Source of the DNA: Faecalicatena_A orotica
GTDB taxonomy: Bacteria; Bacillota; Clostridia; Lachnospirales; Lachnospiraceae
Reading direction: 5' to 3' (one strand)
DNA: 64,000 nucleotides
Assembly: GCF_040545875.1 (NCBI RefSeq)
Contig: NZ_JBEPMR010000001.1
A model generated the notes under the pieces. It saw nothing but the letters and a program-made list of their open reading frames with translations. It made no database searches and had not been told where the DNA came from. Of the stretch, positions 1 through 7,710 are shown in pieces. Every line of letters starts with the position of its first letter. Position 1 is the stretch's first letter. The position numbers were made by a program, and so were the translations under genes.

Positions 1-48
1 GTTAAAAATCCAACACATACTAATATAAAAATGAAAGGAGATTTCAAA

Positions 49-228
49 ATGATAAATAATGAAGAACTTCCGATTGGTTTCACGATGGCCCTTGCACAAC
101 ATTCAGATGCACTGAATCATTTTTCCCATCTTTCCAAATCAGAACAGGAAAAAGTCATTGACGGCGCAAAAGAAAAACACAGCAGGGAAGCAATGCGTGA
201 CTACGTGGAAAACATGTTCCAGGGATAG
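49..228 (+). CDS. Small conserved-looking protein of unknown function (59 aa)
   Basis: A 59-residue soluble protein. The ATG at 49 is preferred over the in-frame ATG at 31 because AAAGGAG lies at 34-40, a good distance before it. The C-terminal half (F-S-x-L-S-x-S-E-Q-x-K-V-I-x-G-A-K-x-K-x-S-R-E-x-M) resembles the short helical tail of YdeI/OmpD-associated proteins, where a serine-rich turn is followed by an AK...R segment. That resemblance is my inference from pattern only. No catalytic motif, signal peptide or membrane segment is visible. The gene is followed closely by an intrinsic terminator, so it appears to be monocistronic or the last gene of a transcript starting outside the window. 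Function unknown. Confidence 0.7.
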   Translation: MINNEELPIGFTMALAQHSDALNHFSHLSKSEQEKVIDGAKEKHSREAMRDYVENMFQG

Positions 229-237
229 GAACAAAGG

Positions 238-273
238 ACTTCCGCCTGTGCAGGCAGTGCGGGAGTTTTTTTC
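238..273 (+). terminator. Intrinsic terminator after the small protein gene
   Basis: A stem with CTTCCGC at 239-245 and GCGGGAG at 259-265 (one G-T pair) encloses a loop with further CTG/CAG pairing and is followed by seven T residues. It lies 11 bases after the stop codon at 228. Confidence 0.85.
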
Positions 274-347
274 TTGATTTTTCCTGATTCATATCGTAAT
301 ATAATACGTGGGAAGTATAAATAATGGAAATTTATAAGGAGGACGCT

Positions 348-1055
348 ATGGGAACCCGTACATATTATGACATTCTCGGTGTATCCAGAGAAGCAACTCT
401 TGACGAGATTACGAGCGCTAAGAATGCTCTGGCTAAGGTATATCATCCGGATGCTAATATACATTCTAATATAGATACCACTGCTTATATGCAGGAAATT
501 CTTGAGGCTTACCGGATTCTTTCAAACCCGGACAAGCGTAAAAAGTATAATCTAAAGCTTTCAGGCGGCAGAGAACGTGTTTTTAGGACTTATACAGTGG
601 GGCCCGAGCCCGGGGAGGAGAAATCCACTTCATTTGTCACCTATTGGAATGCAGCCTGTAGACTGAATGAGATCGTATCAAAAAGCAGCAGTCTGATGGA
701 ACAGAATTCTAAACGGGAAGGACTTCCCCTTAAGATCTTTAAGAGGCTGGGGAGGCCGGACAAGATGGATGAAGATGTAACCGGGCAGTTGAACGCCCTC
801 TCGCTTAAAGCGATCCAGTACATAACAACACTAAAAATGGCTGATATCCCTATGGCATACTGGCATCCGGATGCGATGAACTGGATTCTGGTACGCTGGG
901 GGCAGAAACAGAATATGGACTACCGAACACTTTTTGCAAAGTATGACGCGCACATCGAGCATACGATGAGCAGTGCGGAAAAGATGAAGCTCCGCTCCCA
1001 GAGCAGGCAGTTTCACAACAGCTTAAAAAAACTGCTGAATTATGCCATTCAGTAG
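348..1055 (+). CDS. J-domain (DnaJ-like) protein with uncharacterised C-terminal region
   Basis: The protein has 235 residues. The ATG at 348 is chosen over the one at 324 because AAGGAGG at 336-342 lies directly before it. Residues 5-65 form a J domain with YYDILGV at the start and the HPD motif at residues 33-35, the tripeptide that stimulates Hsp70 ATPase. The Gly/Phe-rich linker, zinc-finger and C-terminal domains of true DnaJ are absent. The remaining ~165 residues are mostly helical with no motif I recognise. It is therefore a class III (type C) J protein that probably directs DnaK to a specific client, not the housekeeping DnaJ. A possible promoter is TTGATT with TAATAT 17 bases downstream, just after the preceding terminator. 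The gene stands alone between two terminators. Confidence 0.88.
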   Translation: MGTRTYYDILGVSREATLDEITSAKNALAKVYHPDANIHSNIDTTAYMQEILEAYRILSNPDKRKKYNLKLSGGRERVFRTYTVGPEPGEEKSTSFVTYWNAACRLNEIVSKSSSLMEQNSKREGLPLKIFKRLGRPDKMDEDVTGQLNALSLKAIQYITTLKMADIPMAYWHPDAMNWILVRWGQKQNMDYRTLFAKYDAHIEHTMSSAEKMKLRSQSRQFHNSLKKLLNYAIQ

Positions 1056-1066
1056 ATAAATCTGAT

Positions 1067-1110
1067 GAAAAAAGGATGAAATCTTGTATGAAAAGATTTC
1101 ATCCTTTTTT
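1067..1110. terminator. Bidirectional terminator between J-domain gene and P-type ATPase
   Basis: A near-perfect palindrome has GGATGAAATCTT on the left arm and AAGATTTCATCC on the right, with an A-run before it and a T-run after it. It can therefore terminate both the plus-strand J-domain gene (stop at 1055) and the minus-strand ATPase gene (stop at 1117). Confidence 0.9.
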
Positions 1111-1116
1111 GACCTG

Positions 1117-3546
1117 TTATTCTTCCACCTCGTGGTTTCTCAGACGGATATAATATATCCTGAGTTTTCCGACCAACGCCGTCAGATAACGAAGCACAGG
1201 TTCAGTCGCGATTGAGAATACGACAAACAGCATAATACATTTCGTTGACATTCCTGTAATGGCAAAGAGCTGGTGCAGGAAGATACTGCAGAAAAGAAGC
1301 CCTATGATACTTCCGCCAACCACTGCTGTGCGGAGCACATTCATCGGGGCGCTGATCTTATACAGGATCATAAATCCTACAATCGCCAGCAGCATGGTTG
1401 CAGCCGTTGATATATCTGCCGCCTGAACGCCAAATGTCTGACCAAATACAACCAGTGCGCCTACCGCCAGAACATCTGTCAGTGCCGCAGGGAGTGCCTT
1501 AAGGAATACATTCGTCAGGAAGTGCCCCTTGATGATATTCTTGTTCGGCTCCAGTGCCAGGAAGAACGCCGGAATACCGATAGTAAACATACTAATCAGT
1601 GAAACCTGTGACGGCTCCAGAGGATAGGTTGTCACAAAGAAGACTGAGAACAGGGAAAGCAGGAAGGAAAAAATATTCTTCACGAGGAACAGGCTTGCAG
1701 AACGCTGGATATTATTAACAACTCTCCTGCCTTCGAGCACAACCTGAGGCATGCATGAAAAATCTGATTCAAGCAGTACAAGCTGCGATGCCTGTGCAGC
1801 CGCCTCACTTCCTGATGCCATTGCAATACTGCAGTCCGCGTCTTTCAGTGCCAGTACATCATTGACACCATCCCCTGTCATGGCAACCGTTCTGCCTTCC
1901 TCCTTCAGAACCTGGACAAACTGACGCTTCTGGTTCGGGGTCACCCGGCCAAATACAGTATGTTCAAGTACCGCACTGCGCAGTTCCTCTTCGGATTTAA
2001 GTGTGGATGCATCTATATAATTCTCTGCATTCGCTATCCCGGCCTTTTTCGCAACTTCTGAAACTGTAACAGGGTTATCTCCTGATATGACTTTCACTTC
2101 CACGCCCTGTTCTTTGAAATAAGTAAAGGTTTCCTTCGCTTCCTTTCTGACCGGATTCGCAAGAAGAATATATCCGAGCGGTGTCACGGCATTTTCCAGC
2201 GCTTTACCATCGATCTCGCCATCATATGTTCCGAATACAAGTACACGGGCACCTTTCGAAGCATATTCCGTAATTTCTTCCTCATATTCTTCATACTGGT
2301 CACGGAGTACAAACTCCGGTGCCCCCATCACGTAGACTACATCCTCAAAGGTAACGCTGCTATATTTTGTCGCAGATGAGAAGCCGGTCTTACTCACGTA
2401 CTTCTTCCCCGTCGTGGTCTGGAAATATTCCTTCACCGCCGCCATTGTAATGTTATCCTGGTCCATTGCCGCGGCGAAATCACCGATCAGCATGCTCAGA
2501 GGTTCCATCTTCTCACTGTCATAGCCGTCTGCCCTGACCACTTCCTGCACCTTCATCGTATTTTCCGTGATCGTCCCCGTCTTATCTACACAGAGCACAT
2601 CCACACGGGCCAGTGTCTCAATACACTTCATATCATGCAGCAGTACCTTCTTCTGGGCAAGACGCACGGAACTCACCGCAAGCGCCACACTCGCCAGCAG
2701 ATACAGGCCTTCCGGGATCATGCCGATTACCGCTGCGACCATAGAAGTAATGCTGGACTGAAAACCTTCCTGCTGGAAGAAAAATGCCTGAACAAAAAGC
2801 ACGATCCCGATCGGGATAATCGCGATACCCACACATTTGACAAGCTTGTCCAGAGAACGGATCATCTCTGACTGTTCTCCCTCCTGCATCTCCTTCGCTT
2901 CTATGGTAAGCTTGGAAATATAAGAATCCATCCCTACTTTTTCCAGCCTTGCATGGCATTTTCCGGAAACAATAAAGCTGCCGGACATCAGTGAATCGCC
3001 TTTACGTTTGGTAATCTCATCGGCCTCTCCTGTCAGGAGTGACTCATTCACCTGCACTTCCCCTGCGCATACTTCTGCATCGGCACAGACCTGATTACCG
3101 GCCTTAAAGATAACGATATCATCCAAAACCAGTTCTTCCGCATCAATTACTGATTTTTTCCCGTCTCTGATAACCGCCGCATGCGGGGCATTCAGCATCG
3201 TCAGATTATCCAGAACCTTCTTGGCACGTACCTCCTGTATGATACCAATCAATGTATTCAGAATAATAACAGGCAAAAATGTCAGGTTCCTAAAAGACCC
3301 CGCAATGCATAAAAGCAGCGCCAGAATCGAAAATATTAAGTTAAAGTATGTGAATACATTATCGTGAATGATCTCCTTCGTGGACTTAGCCGGCGGATCC
3401 ACCGCCTTATTGGTCCACCCGTGCAGCCTGTGTTCCTGCACCTGCTGGCTCGTAAGCCCTGCCTTATAATCCGGCTGGTACCTTGTGGTCGGAAGCCTCT
3501 TATCTTTCTTCTCCTCGACCACCTGTTGTCTTCTTTTTCTCTGCAT
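1117..3546 (-). CDS. P-type cation-transporting ATPase (CtpE-like)
   Basis: An 809-residue integral membrane cation pump. The phosphorylation motif DKTGT starts at D321, the actuator-domain TGEAD motif lies near residue 172, the membrane-binding motif is PEGL near residue 278, and MTGDGVND marks the hinge of the P domain. There are pairs of hydrophobic helices at about 65-105 and 235-295, and a hydrophobic C-terminal half. No N-terminal metal-binding CxxC domain is present, so a heavy-metal (P1B) pump is unlikely. Overall it looks like the CtpE/YoaB-type branch of P2/P3 ATPases, whose characterised mycobacterial member takes up calcium. Substrate here is inferred, with Ca2+ or Mg2+ most likely. 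The start ATG has GAGGTGG upstream. Unlike the other ATPase in this window, I see no riboswitch in its leader. It diverges from murT. Confidence 0.85.
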   Translation of the reverse strand: MQRKRRQQVVEEKKDKRLPTTRYQPDYKAGLTSQQVQEHRLHGWTNKAVDPPAKSTKEIIHDNVFTYFNLIFSILALLLCIAGSFRNLTFLPVIILNTLIGIIQEVRAKKVLDNLTMLNAPHAAVIRDGKKSVIDAEELVLDDIVIFKAGNQVCADAEVCAGEVQVNESLLTGEADEITKRKGDSLMSGSFIVSGKCHARLEKVGMDSYISKLTIEAKEMQEGEQSEMIRSLDKLVKCVGIAIIPIGIVLFVQAFFFQQEGFQSSITSMVAAVIGMIPEGLYLLASVALAVSSVRLAQKKVLLHDMKCIETLARVDVLCVDKTGTITENTMKVQEVVRADGYDSEKMEPLSMLIGDFAAAMDQDNITMAAVKEYFQTTTGKKYVSKTGFSSATKYSSVTFEDVVYVMGAPEFVLRDQYEEYEEEITEYASKGARVLVFGTYDGEIDGKALENAVTPLGYILLANPVRKEAKETFTYFKEQGVEVKVISGDNPVTVSEVAKKAGIANAENYIDASTLKSEEELRSAVLEHTVFGRVTPNQKRQFVQVLKEEGRTVAMTGDGVNDVLALKDADCSIAMASGSEAAAQASQLVLLESDFSCMPQVVLEGRRVVNNIQRSASLFLVKNIFSFLLSLFSVFFVTTYPLEPSQVSLISMFTIGIPAFFLALEPNKNIIKGHFLTNVFLKALPAALTDVLAVGALVVFGQTFGVQAADISTAATMLLAIVGFMILYKISAPMNVLRTAVVGGSIIGLLFCSIFLHQLFAITGMSTKCIMLFVVFSIATEPVLRYLTALVGKLRIYYIRLRNHEVEE

Positions 3547-3713
3547 ATAATTTCATCCACCTCATTTTCAGCTGCTTGTCTTATGCAGTTGTTATATCTT
3601 ACCAGAATCTTCTTCCGGTTTCTTTATTTTAACACACTGCTGTTTAATTTCCAGAGGCTTCATCAAATCTTTATAAATTCTTTTATAATTCGATATTTTT
3701 ATGCCCGGTATCC

Positions 3714-3742
3714 TTGTTTTCTTACGCTTTTTCCATTATAAT
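3714..3742 (+). promoter_or_regulatory. Sigma-A-type promoter for murT-gatD
   Basis: TTGTTT at 3714-3719 and TATAAT at 3737-3742 are separated by 17 bases. The predicted transcript start (about 3749) lies after the upstream in-frame ATG at 3701, which supports the murT start at 3785. Confidence 0.7.
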
Positions 3743-3784
3743 GATACGAGTATTTTAGAAAAGGATAAGTGTAGAATTAAAATT

Positions 3785-5146
3785 ATGAGATTAAGAACTG
3801 TACTTGCAATTAAATGTGCCAAATGCACAAGCTATCTGATTAAAAAACTGAATAGGGGAAGCGGTGTGACTCTGCCGGGATATGTTGCCCGCATCATCGA
3901 CCCGAAGATCCTCTCTGCCATGTCGGAGATGGTCCGGGAAAAGACAATTGTTACAATGGGGACAAACGGCAAGACTACGACTAATGCAATCCTGTACCAC
4001 GCACTGAAGGCAGAAGGCAAAAAGGTTATCATTAACCGGACCGGCGCCAACATGCTCAACGGCATCATTTCTGCATTTGTTCTGTCGACAGACAAGCACT
4101 GCCGTCTGGATGCAGATTATGCATGTATTGAGGTGGACGAGATCGCGTCCGTAGGCGTACTGCCCCAGTTGAAGCCGGACTGCGCCCTGCTCACCAACAT
4201 TTCCAGAGACCAGCTTGACCGTTTCGGGGAAGTCGACATCACATTCAATAAATTAAAGACAGCGGTCACAAGTGTCCCTGAGACTACCCTTGTCATCAAT
4301 TGTGATGACGTCCTTTCCTATACGCTGGCGGCTGAAAGCAAGAATCGTTTTGTGACTTACGGTATCAGCGAGGAAATTTTTGACGATATTTCCCGTTCCG
4401 AAATCCGGGAAAGCATCTTTTGCCGGTCATGTGGCCAAAAACTGGAATATGAGTTTTTCCACTACGGGCAGCTCGGGATTTACCACTGTCCGAACTGCGG
4501 ACTGAAGCGCCCTGAGCCGGATTTTACAGCCACCGGGATTGAACTTCACGACGAATTGTATACCTTTATGATGGATGGGATGCTGATCCATTCAACGGCC
4601 CGCACGCCATATAATATTTACAATACATTATCCGCTTACGCAGCCCTGAACGCCCTGCAGGCTCAGCGGACTCATTTTCAGGAAATGATCGAGTCCTTCG
4701 ATTATGGCAATAACAGGGAAAGCATTTTCACAATCAACGGAGCCCGGGTACAGCTCCACCTCGCCAAGAACCCGATCGGGTTCCAGCAGAAGATTTCGCT
4801 GGTGCTAAAGGATAAAAAGCCGAAGGATATCATCATCCAGATCAATGACACCTACCAGGACGGCGAGGACATTTCCTGGCTCTGGGATGTGGACTTCCAG
4901 TATCTTGCAGATGCCCAGGCTGAATCAATTACAACCAATGGCACACGCCGGCACGACATGGGGCTGCGTCTGAAATACGAAGATATCCCCTGTGAGTCCA
5001 CGACAGATATGCGTTCCACAATCATCGGACTTACCAAAAATGGCACAAAAAACCTGTACGTGATCGTAAATTATTCCGGTCTGTACAGAACCAACCACCT
5101 TTTGGCGGGTCTGGAAAAAGAAACACAAGGAGGGACACAGGCATGA
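3785..5146 (+). CDS. murT: Lipid II isoglutaminyl synthase, MurT subunit
   Basis: MurT, 453 residues, works with GatD to amidate the alpha-carboxyl of D-Glu in lipid II stem peptides, giving D-isoglutamine, at the cytoplasmic face of the membrane. A Mur-ligase ATP-binding loop GTNGKTT lies at residues 59-65. A four-cysteine ribbon (C213, C216, C235, C238) interrupts the central domain; this zinc ribbon is typical of MurT and absent from MurC-F. The C-terminal domain is the MurT-type (DUF1727) domain. The open frame extends back to 3701, but the promoter at 3714-3742 makes the ATG at 3785 the likely start. The stop overlaps the gatD start as ATGA, indicating translational coupling and matched subunit production. 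Confidence 0.95.
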   Translation: MRLRTVLAIKCAKCTSYLIKKLNRGSGVTLPGYVARIIDPKILSAMSEMVREKTIVTMGTNGKTTTNAILYHALKAEGKKVIINRTGANMLNGIISAFVLSTDKHCRLDADYACIEVDEIASVGVLPQLKPDCALLTNISRDQLDRFGEVDITFNKLKTAVTSVPETTLVINCDDVLSYTLAAESKNRFVTYGISEEIFDDISRSEIRESIFCRSCGQKLEYEFFHYGQLGIYHCPNCGLKRPEPDFTATGIELHDELYTFMMDGMLIHSTARTPYNIYNTLSAYAALNALQAQRTHFQEMIESFDYGNNRESIFTINGARVQLHLAKNPIGFQQKISLVLKDKKPKDIIIQINDTYQDGEDISWLWDVDFQYLADAQAESITTNGTRRHDMGLRLKYEDIPCESTTDMRSTIIGLTKNGTKNLYVIVNYSGLYRTNHLLAGLEKETQGGTQA

Positions 5147-5901
5147 AATTAACAATTGGACATTTATATCCCGACCTTCTCAACTTATATGGTGACCGTG
5201 GGAATATCCAGTGTTTCCGCAAGCGTCTCGAGTGGCGCGGCATGGAAGCGGAAGTCATTCCGTTTCTTTCCGGGGATTCCATTGACTTTTCAAAGCTGGA
5301 TATCGTTCTGCTTGGAGGTGGTTCTGATCGTGAGCAGGAACTTGTCTGTGGACATTTAAAGAACATACAGCAGGATTTCAAGGAATATGTAGAAAATGAC
5401 GGTGTTGTGCTTGCCGTCTGCGGAGGTTACCAGCTTCTAGGAAAGTATTATAAAACCGACAAAAAGCTGATCGAAGGGCTTTCCATCCTGAATATCACTA
5501 CGGAATGGGAACCGGAACGGCTGATTCGTAACATCGTATTGAACAGCCCGCTTTTTGATACACCGGTCGTTGGATTTGAGAATCACGGCGGACGTACCAT
5601 GATTGGGGACCACACGCCATTTGGAAAGGTATTTTATGGTCTGGGCAATACCGGTAAGTCCGGTTACGAAGGAGTTGTATATAAGAATGTGATCGGCACA
5701 TACCTGCACGGCCCACTCCTCCCAAAGAACCCACACGTATGTGATTACCTGCTTGAGCGGGCACTGAAAAAGAAATACGGGGATGATATAGCACTTGCCC
5801 CCCTGCCTGATGAACTGGAACATCAGGCAAACAGCTACATCGTGGACAGATACAGTGATAAAAAATACATCCTCAAAGAAACAATCAAGAGACACACCTA
5901 A
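5143..5901 (+). CDS. gatD: Lipid II isoglutaminyl synthase, glutamine amidotransferase subunit GatD
   Basis: GatD, 252 residues, is a class I-type glutamine amidotransferase domain that releases ammonia from glutamine and passes it to MurT. The nucleophile is C93 within AVCGGYQLLG and the catalytic histidine is H189 within GTYLHGPLL. This CobB/CobQ-like arrangement is characteristic of GatD. The start codon overlaps the murT stop by four bases. With MurT it forms the complex needed for amidated peptidoglycan and efficient cross-linking in many Gram-positive bacteria. Confidence 0.95.
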   Translation: MKLTIGHLYPDLLNLYGDRGNIQCFRKRLEWRGMEAEVIPFLSGDSIDFSKLDIVLLGGGSDREQELVCGHLKNIQQDFKEYVENDGVVLAVCGGYQLLGKYYKTDKKLIEGLSILNITTEWEPERLIRNIVLNSPLFDTPVVGFENHGGRTMIGDHTPFGKVFYGLGNTGKSGYEGVVYKNVIGTYLHGPLLPKNPHVCDYLLERALKKKYGDDIALAPLPDELEHQANSYIVDRYSDKKYILKETIKRHT

Positions 5902-5904
5902 AGA

Positions 5905-5946
5905 GGGCACACAGGAGCATAGGAAGAATATGTTTCTGTGTGTCCT
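5905..5946 (+). terminator. Long hairpin after gatD, probable weak terminator
   Basis: GGGCACACAG at 5905-5914 pairs with CTGTGTGTCC at 5936-5945, and the stem continues inward with about seven more pairs including G-T pairs. The sequence after it is T-rich (TTGTCTGTCTTT) but has no clean T-run, so termination may be partial or the hairpin may stabilise the mRNA end. Confidence 0.55.
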
Positions 5947-6056
5947 TGTCTGTCTTTCGCCTCATTTTATCCATTTTAGCCTGATTCTGGCTGCACAATT
6001 GAGCGATTTTAACATTTGGACTGAAATTAATACTAGAGTCTAAGAGTGATTTTGTG

Positions 6057-6062
6057 TATAAT
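6057..6062 (+). promoter_or_regulatory. -10 element upstream of the APC permease gene
   Basis: A perfect TATAAT lies at 6057-6062. No good -35 is visible 16-18 bases upstream. If it is used, transcription starts at about 6068-6070, exactly at the base of the hairpin that follows. Confidence 0.5.
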
Positions 6063-6068
6063 AGAACA

Positions 6069-6124
6069 ATATTGTTGTATAAGTTGGATTTATACCCCGA
6101 TCAGTCCCACTTATACAGCAATAT
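6069..6124 (+). promoter_or_regulatory. Strong 5'-leader hairpin or operator before the APC permease
   Basis: Bases 6069-6084 pair with 6109-6124 over 16 consecutive pairs (one G-T), followed by a mismatch and two more G-C pairs. The loop contains CCCC (about 6094-6097), and a GGGGG run follows just after the stem at about 6129-6133, so a loop-to-downstream pseudoknot is geometrically possible. The Shine-Dalgarno GGAG and ATG (6161) lie some 20 bases further on. It may be an RNA control element or, as DNA, an operator palindrome covering the transcription start. Confidence 0.6.
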
Positions 6125-6160
6125 ATCTGGGGGATAAAAAATATTGATTGGAGTGATTAA

Positions 6161-7585
6161 ATGAGTAGTCCCAAAACTCAAAAGAGTAAGTTTGACCGGG
6201 TCCTTGGCAAAAAAGATGTATTTTCCATAGCTTTCGGCGCAATGATTGGCTGGAGCTGGGTGGTCATGGCAGGACAGTGGATCATGAAAGCCGGTACGGC
6301 AGGCGCCATGCTCGCTTTCGTAATGGGTGGTATTATGATCATGTTCGTAGGCCTGACCTACGCGGAGCTGACTTCAGCAATGCCCCAGTGCGGCGGTGAA
6401 CAGATCTTCAGTCTCCGCGCACTTGGCCCCAACTGGTCCTTTCTCTGTACCTGGGCAATTATCCTTGGTTATGTAGGCGTTGTTGCATTTGAAGCGTGTG
6501 CACTTCCTACCGTGCTGGAATATATAGCCCCGGGAATCATGAAAGGCTACATGTATTCAGTCGAAGGTTTCGAGATCTATGGCACCTGGGTAGCCATAGG
6601 TGTCGTAAGTTCCATCATCATTACGATTGTGAACTATATCGGGGTAAAACCGGCGGCTTTCATGCAGGGTGTATTTACATTTGTTATCGTAGGAATCGGT
6701 ATTGTCCTGATGTTCGGCTCTGCCCTTAAAGGAGATATCACACACACGAAGCCTTTGTTTGACAACGGATTTGGCGGCCTGCTCTCCGTAGCAGTCATGA
6801 CGCCGTTCATGTTTGTGGGTTTTGATGTAATCCCGCAGGCAGCGGAAGAAATCGCCATCCCGTTCAGGCAAATCGGCAAGGTAATCCTGATTTCCATCGC
6901 TTCTGCAGTCGCATGGTATGCATTAATCATCCTTGCAGTATCTTTGATGATGTCAAAAGGTGAAATGCAGAACAGCGTACTTGTAACTGCAGATGCCATG
7001 AAAAAAGCTTACGGCGGTTACAATATCATGGCAAATATTCTGATTATCGGGGGAATGGCCGGAATCCTTTCCAGCTGGAATTCATTCTTTATGGGTGGCA
7101 GCCGCGCCATATATGCCCTGGCCGAAGCAAAATGCCTGCCGGACTTTCTGACTAAGATCCATCCAAAATACAAAACGCCTTCCAATGCAGTCCTTCTAAT
7201 CGGAACAATCTCCTGCATCGCCCCATTCTTTGGACGTGCCATGATGGAATGGCTGACCAACGCCGGAGGGGTAGGTGCCGTAACCGCTTATCTGATGGTA
7301 TCTGTTTCTTTCCTTGTACTCAGGAGAAAGGAACCCCGCCTGAGCCGTCCTTATAAGGTCAGGACACCCCGTTTTGTAGGATTCATGGCAATTGCATTAA
7401 GCGGACTGATGCTGGTCCTCTATATGCCGGGAATGCCGTCAGGACTCAACGTCCCTGAATGGATTATCATCGGGATATGGGCCCTGCTTGGTATTGTATT
7501 CTATGCTTACGCCAAACGTAAATTCCCGGAATTCGGCCGTGTACTGAACATAGACCTGAAAGAAGTACAAACCGGCGATGATTAA
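6161..7585 (+). CDS. APC-superfamily amino acid permease
   Basis: A 474-residue polytopic membrane protein with about 12 hydrophobic segments and short polar ends. The first helix region (DVFSIAFGAMIGWSWVVMAG) has the APC-family signature of an unwound glycine-containing TM1, and Y-A-E-L-T-S-A-M-P follows TM2. These are typical of the amino acid-polyamine-organocation family, which exchanges or symports amino acids. The substrate cannot be read from sequence. GGAG precedes the ATG. The gene is alone, with its own promoter region, a strong leader hairpin and a terminator, so it is controlled independently of gatD. Confidence 0.9.
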   Translation: MSSPKTQKSKFDRVLGKKDVFSIAFGAMIGWSWVVMAGQWIMKAGTAGAMLAFVMGGIMIMFVGLTYAELTSAMPQCGGEQIFSLRALGPNWSFLCTWAIILGYVGVVAFEACALPTVLEYIAPGIMKGYMYSVEGFEIYGTWVAIGVVSSIIITIVNYIGVKPAAFMQGVFTFVIVGIGIVLMFGSALKGDITHTKPLFDNGFGGLLSVAVMTPFMFVGFDVIPQAAEEIAIPFRQIGKVILISIASAVAWYALIILAVSLMMSKGEMQNSVLVTADAMKKAYGGYNIMANILIIGGMAGILSSWNSFFMGGSRAIYALAEAKCLPDFLTKIHPKYKTPSNAVLLIGTISCIAPFFGRAMMEWLTNAGGVGAVTAYLMVSVSFLVLRRKEPRLSRPYKVRTPRFVGFMAIALSGLMLVLYMPGMPSGLNVPEWIIIGIWALLGIVFYAYAKRKFPEFGRVLNIDLKEVQTGDD

Positions 7586-7643
7586 GCACACGGCGTCTGA
7601 GGGCATATATTCATTTATCAGCTATCATACAGCCGCATAAAAT

Positions 7644-7689
7644 AAGACGTATGGATTCCTGCCCGGCAGGCAGTCCATACGTCTTTTTT
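7644..7689 (+). terminator. Intrinsic terminator after the APC permease
   Basis: GACGTATGGA at 7646-7655 pairs with TCCATACGTC at about 7674-7683, with inner TGCC/GGCA pairing, followed by six T residues. A run of A before the stem could give some activity on the minus strand as well. Confidence 0.9.
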
Positions 7690-7710
7690 ATTTCGATGTA
7701 GGTTCTGATC

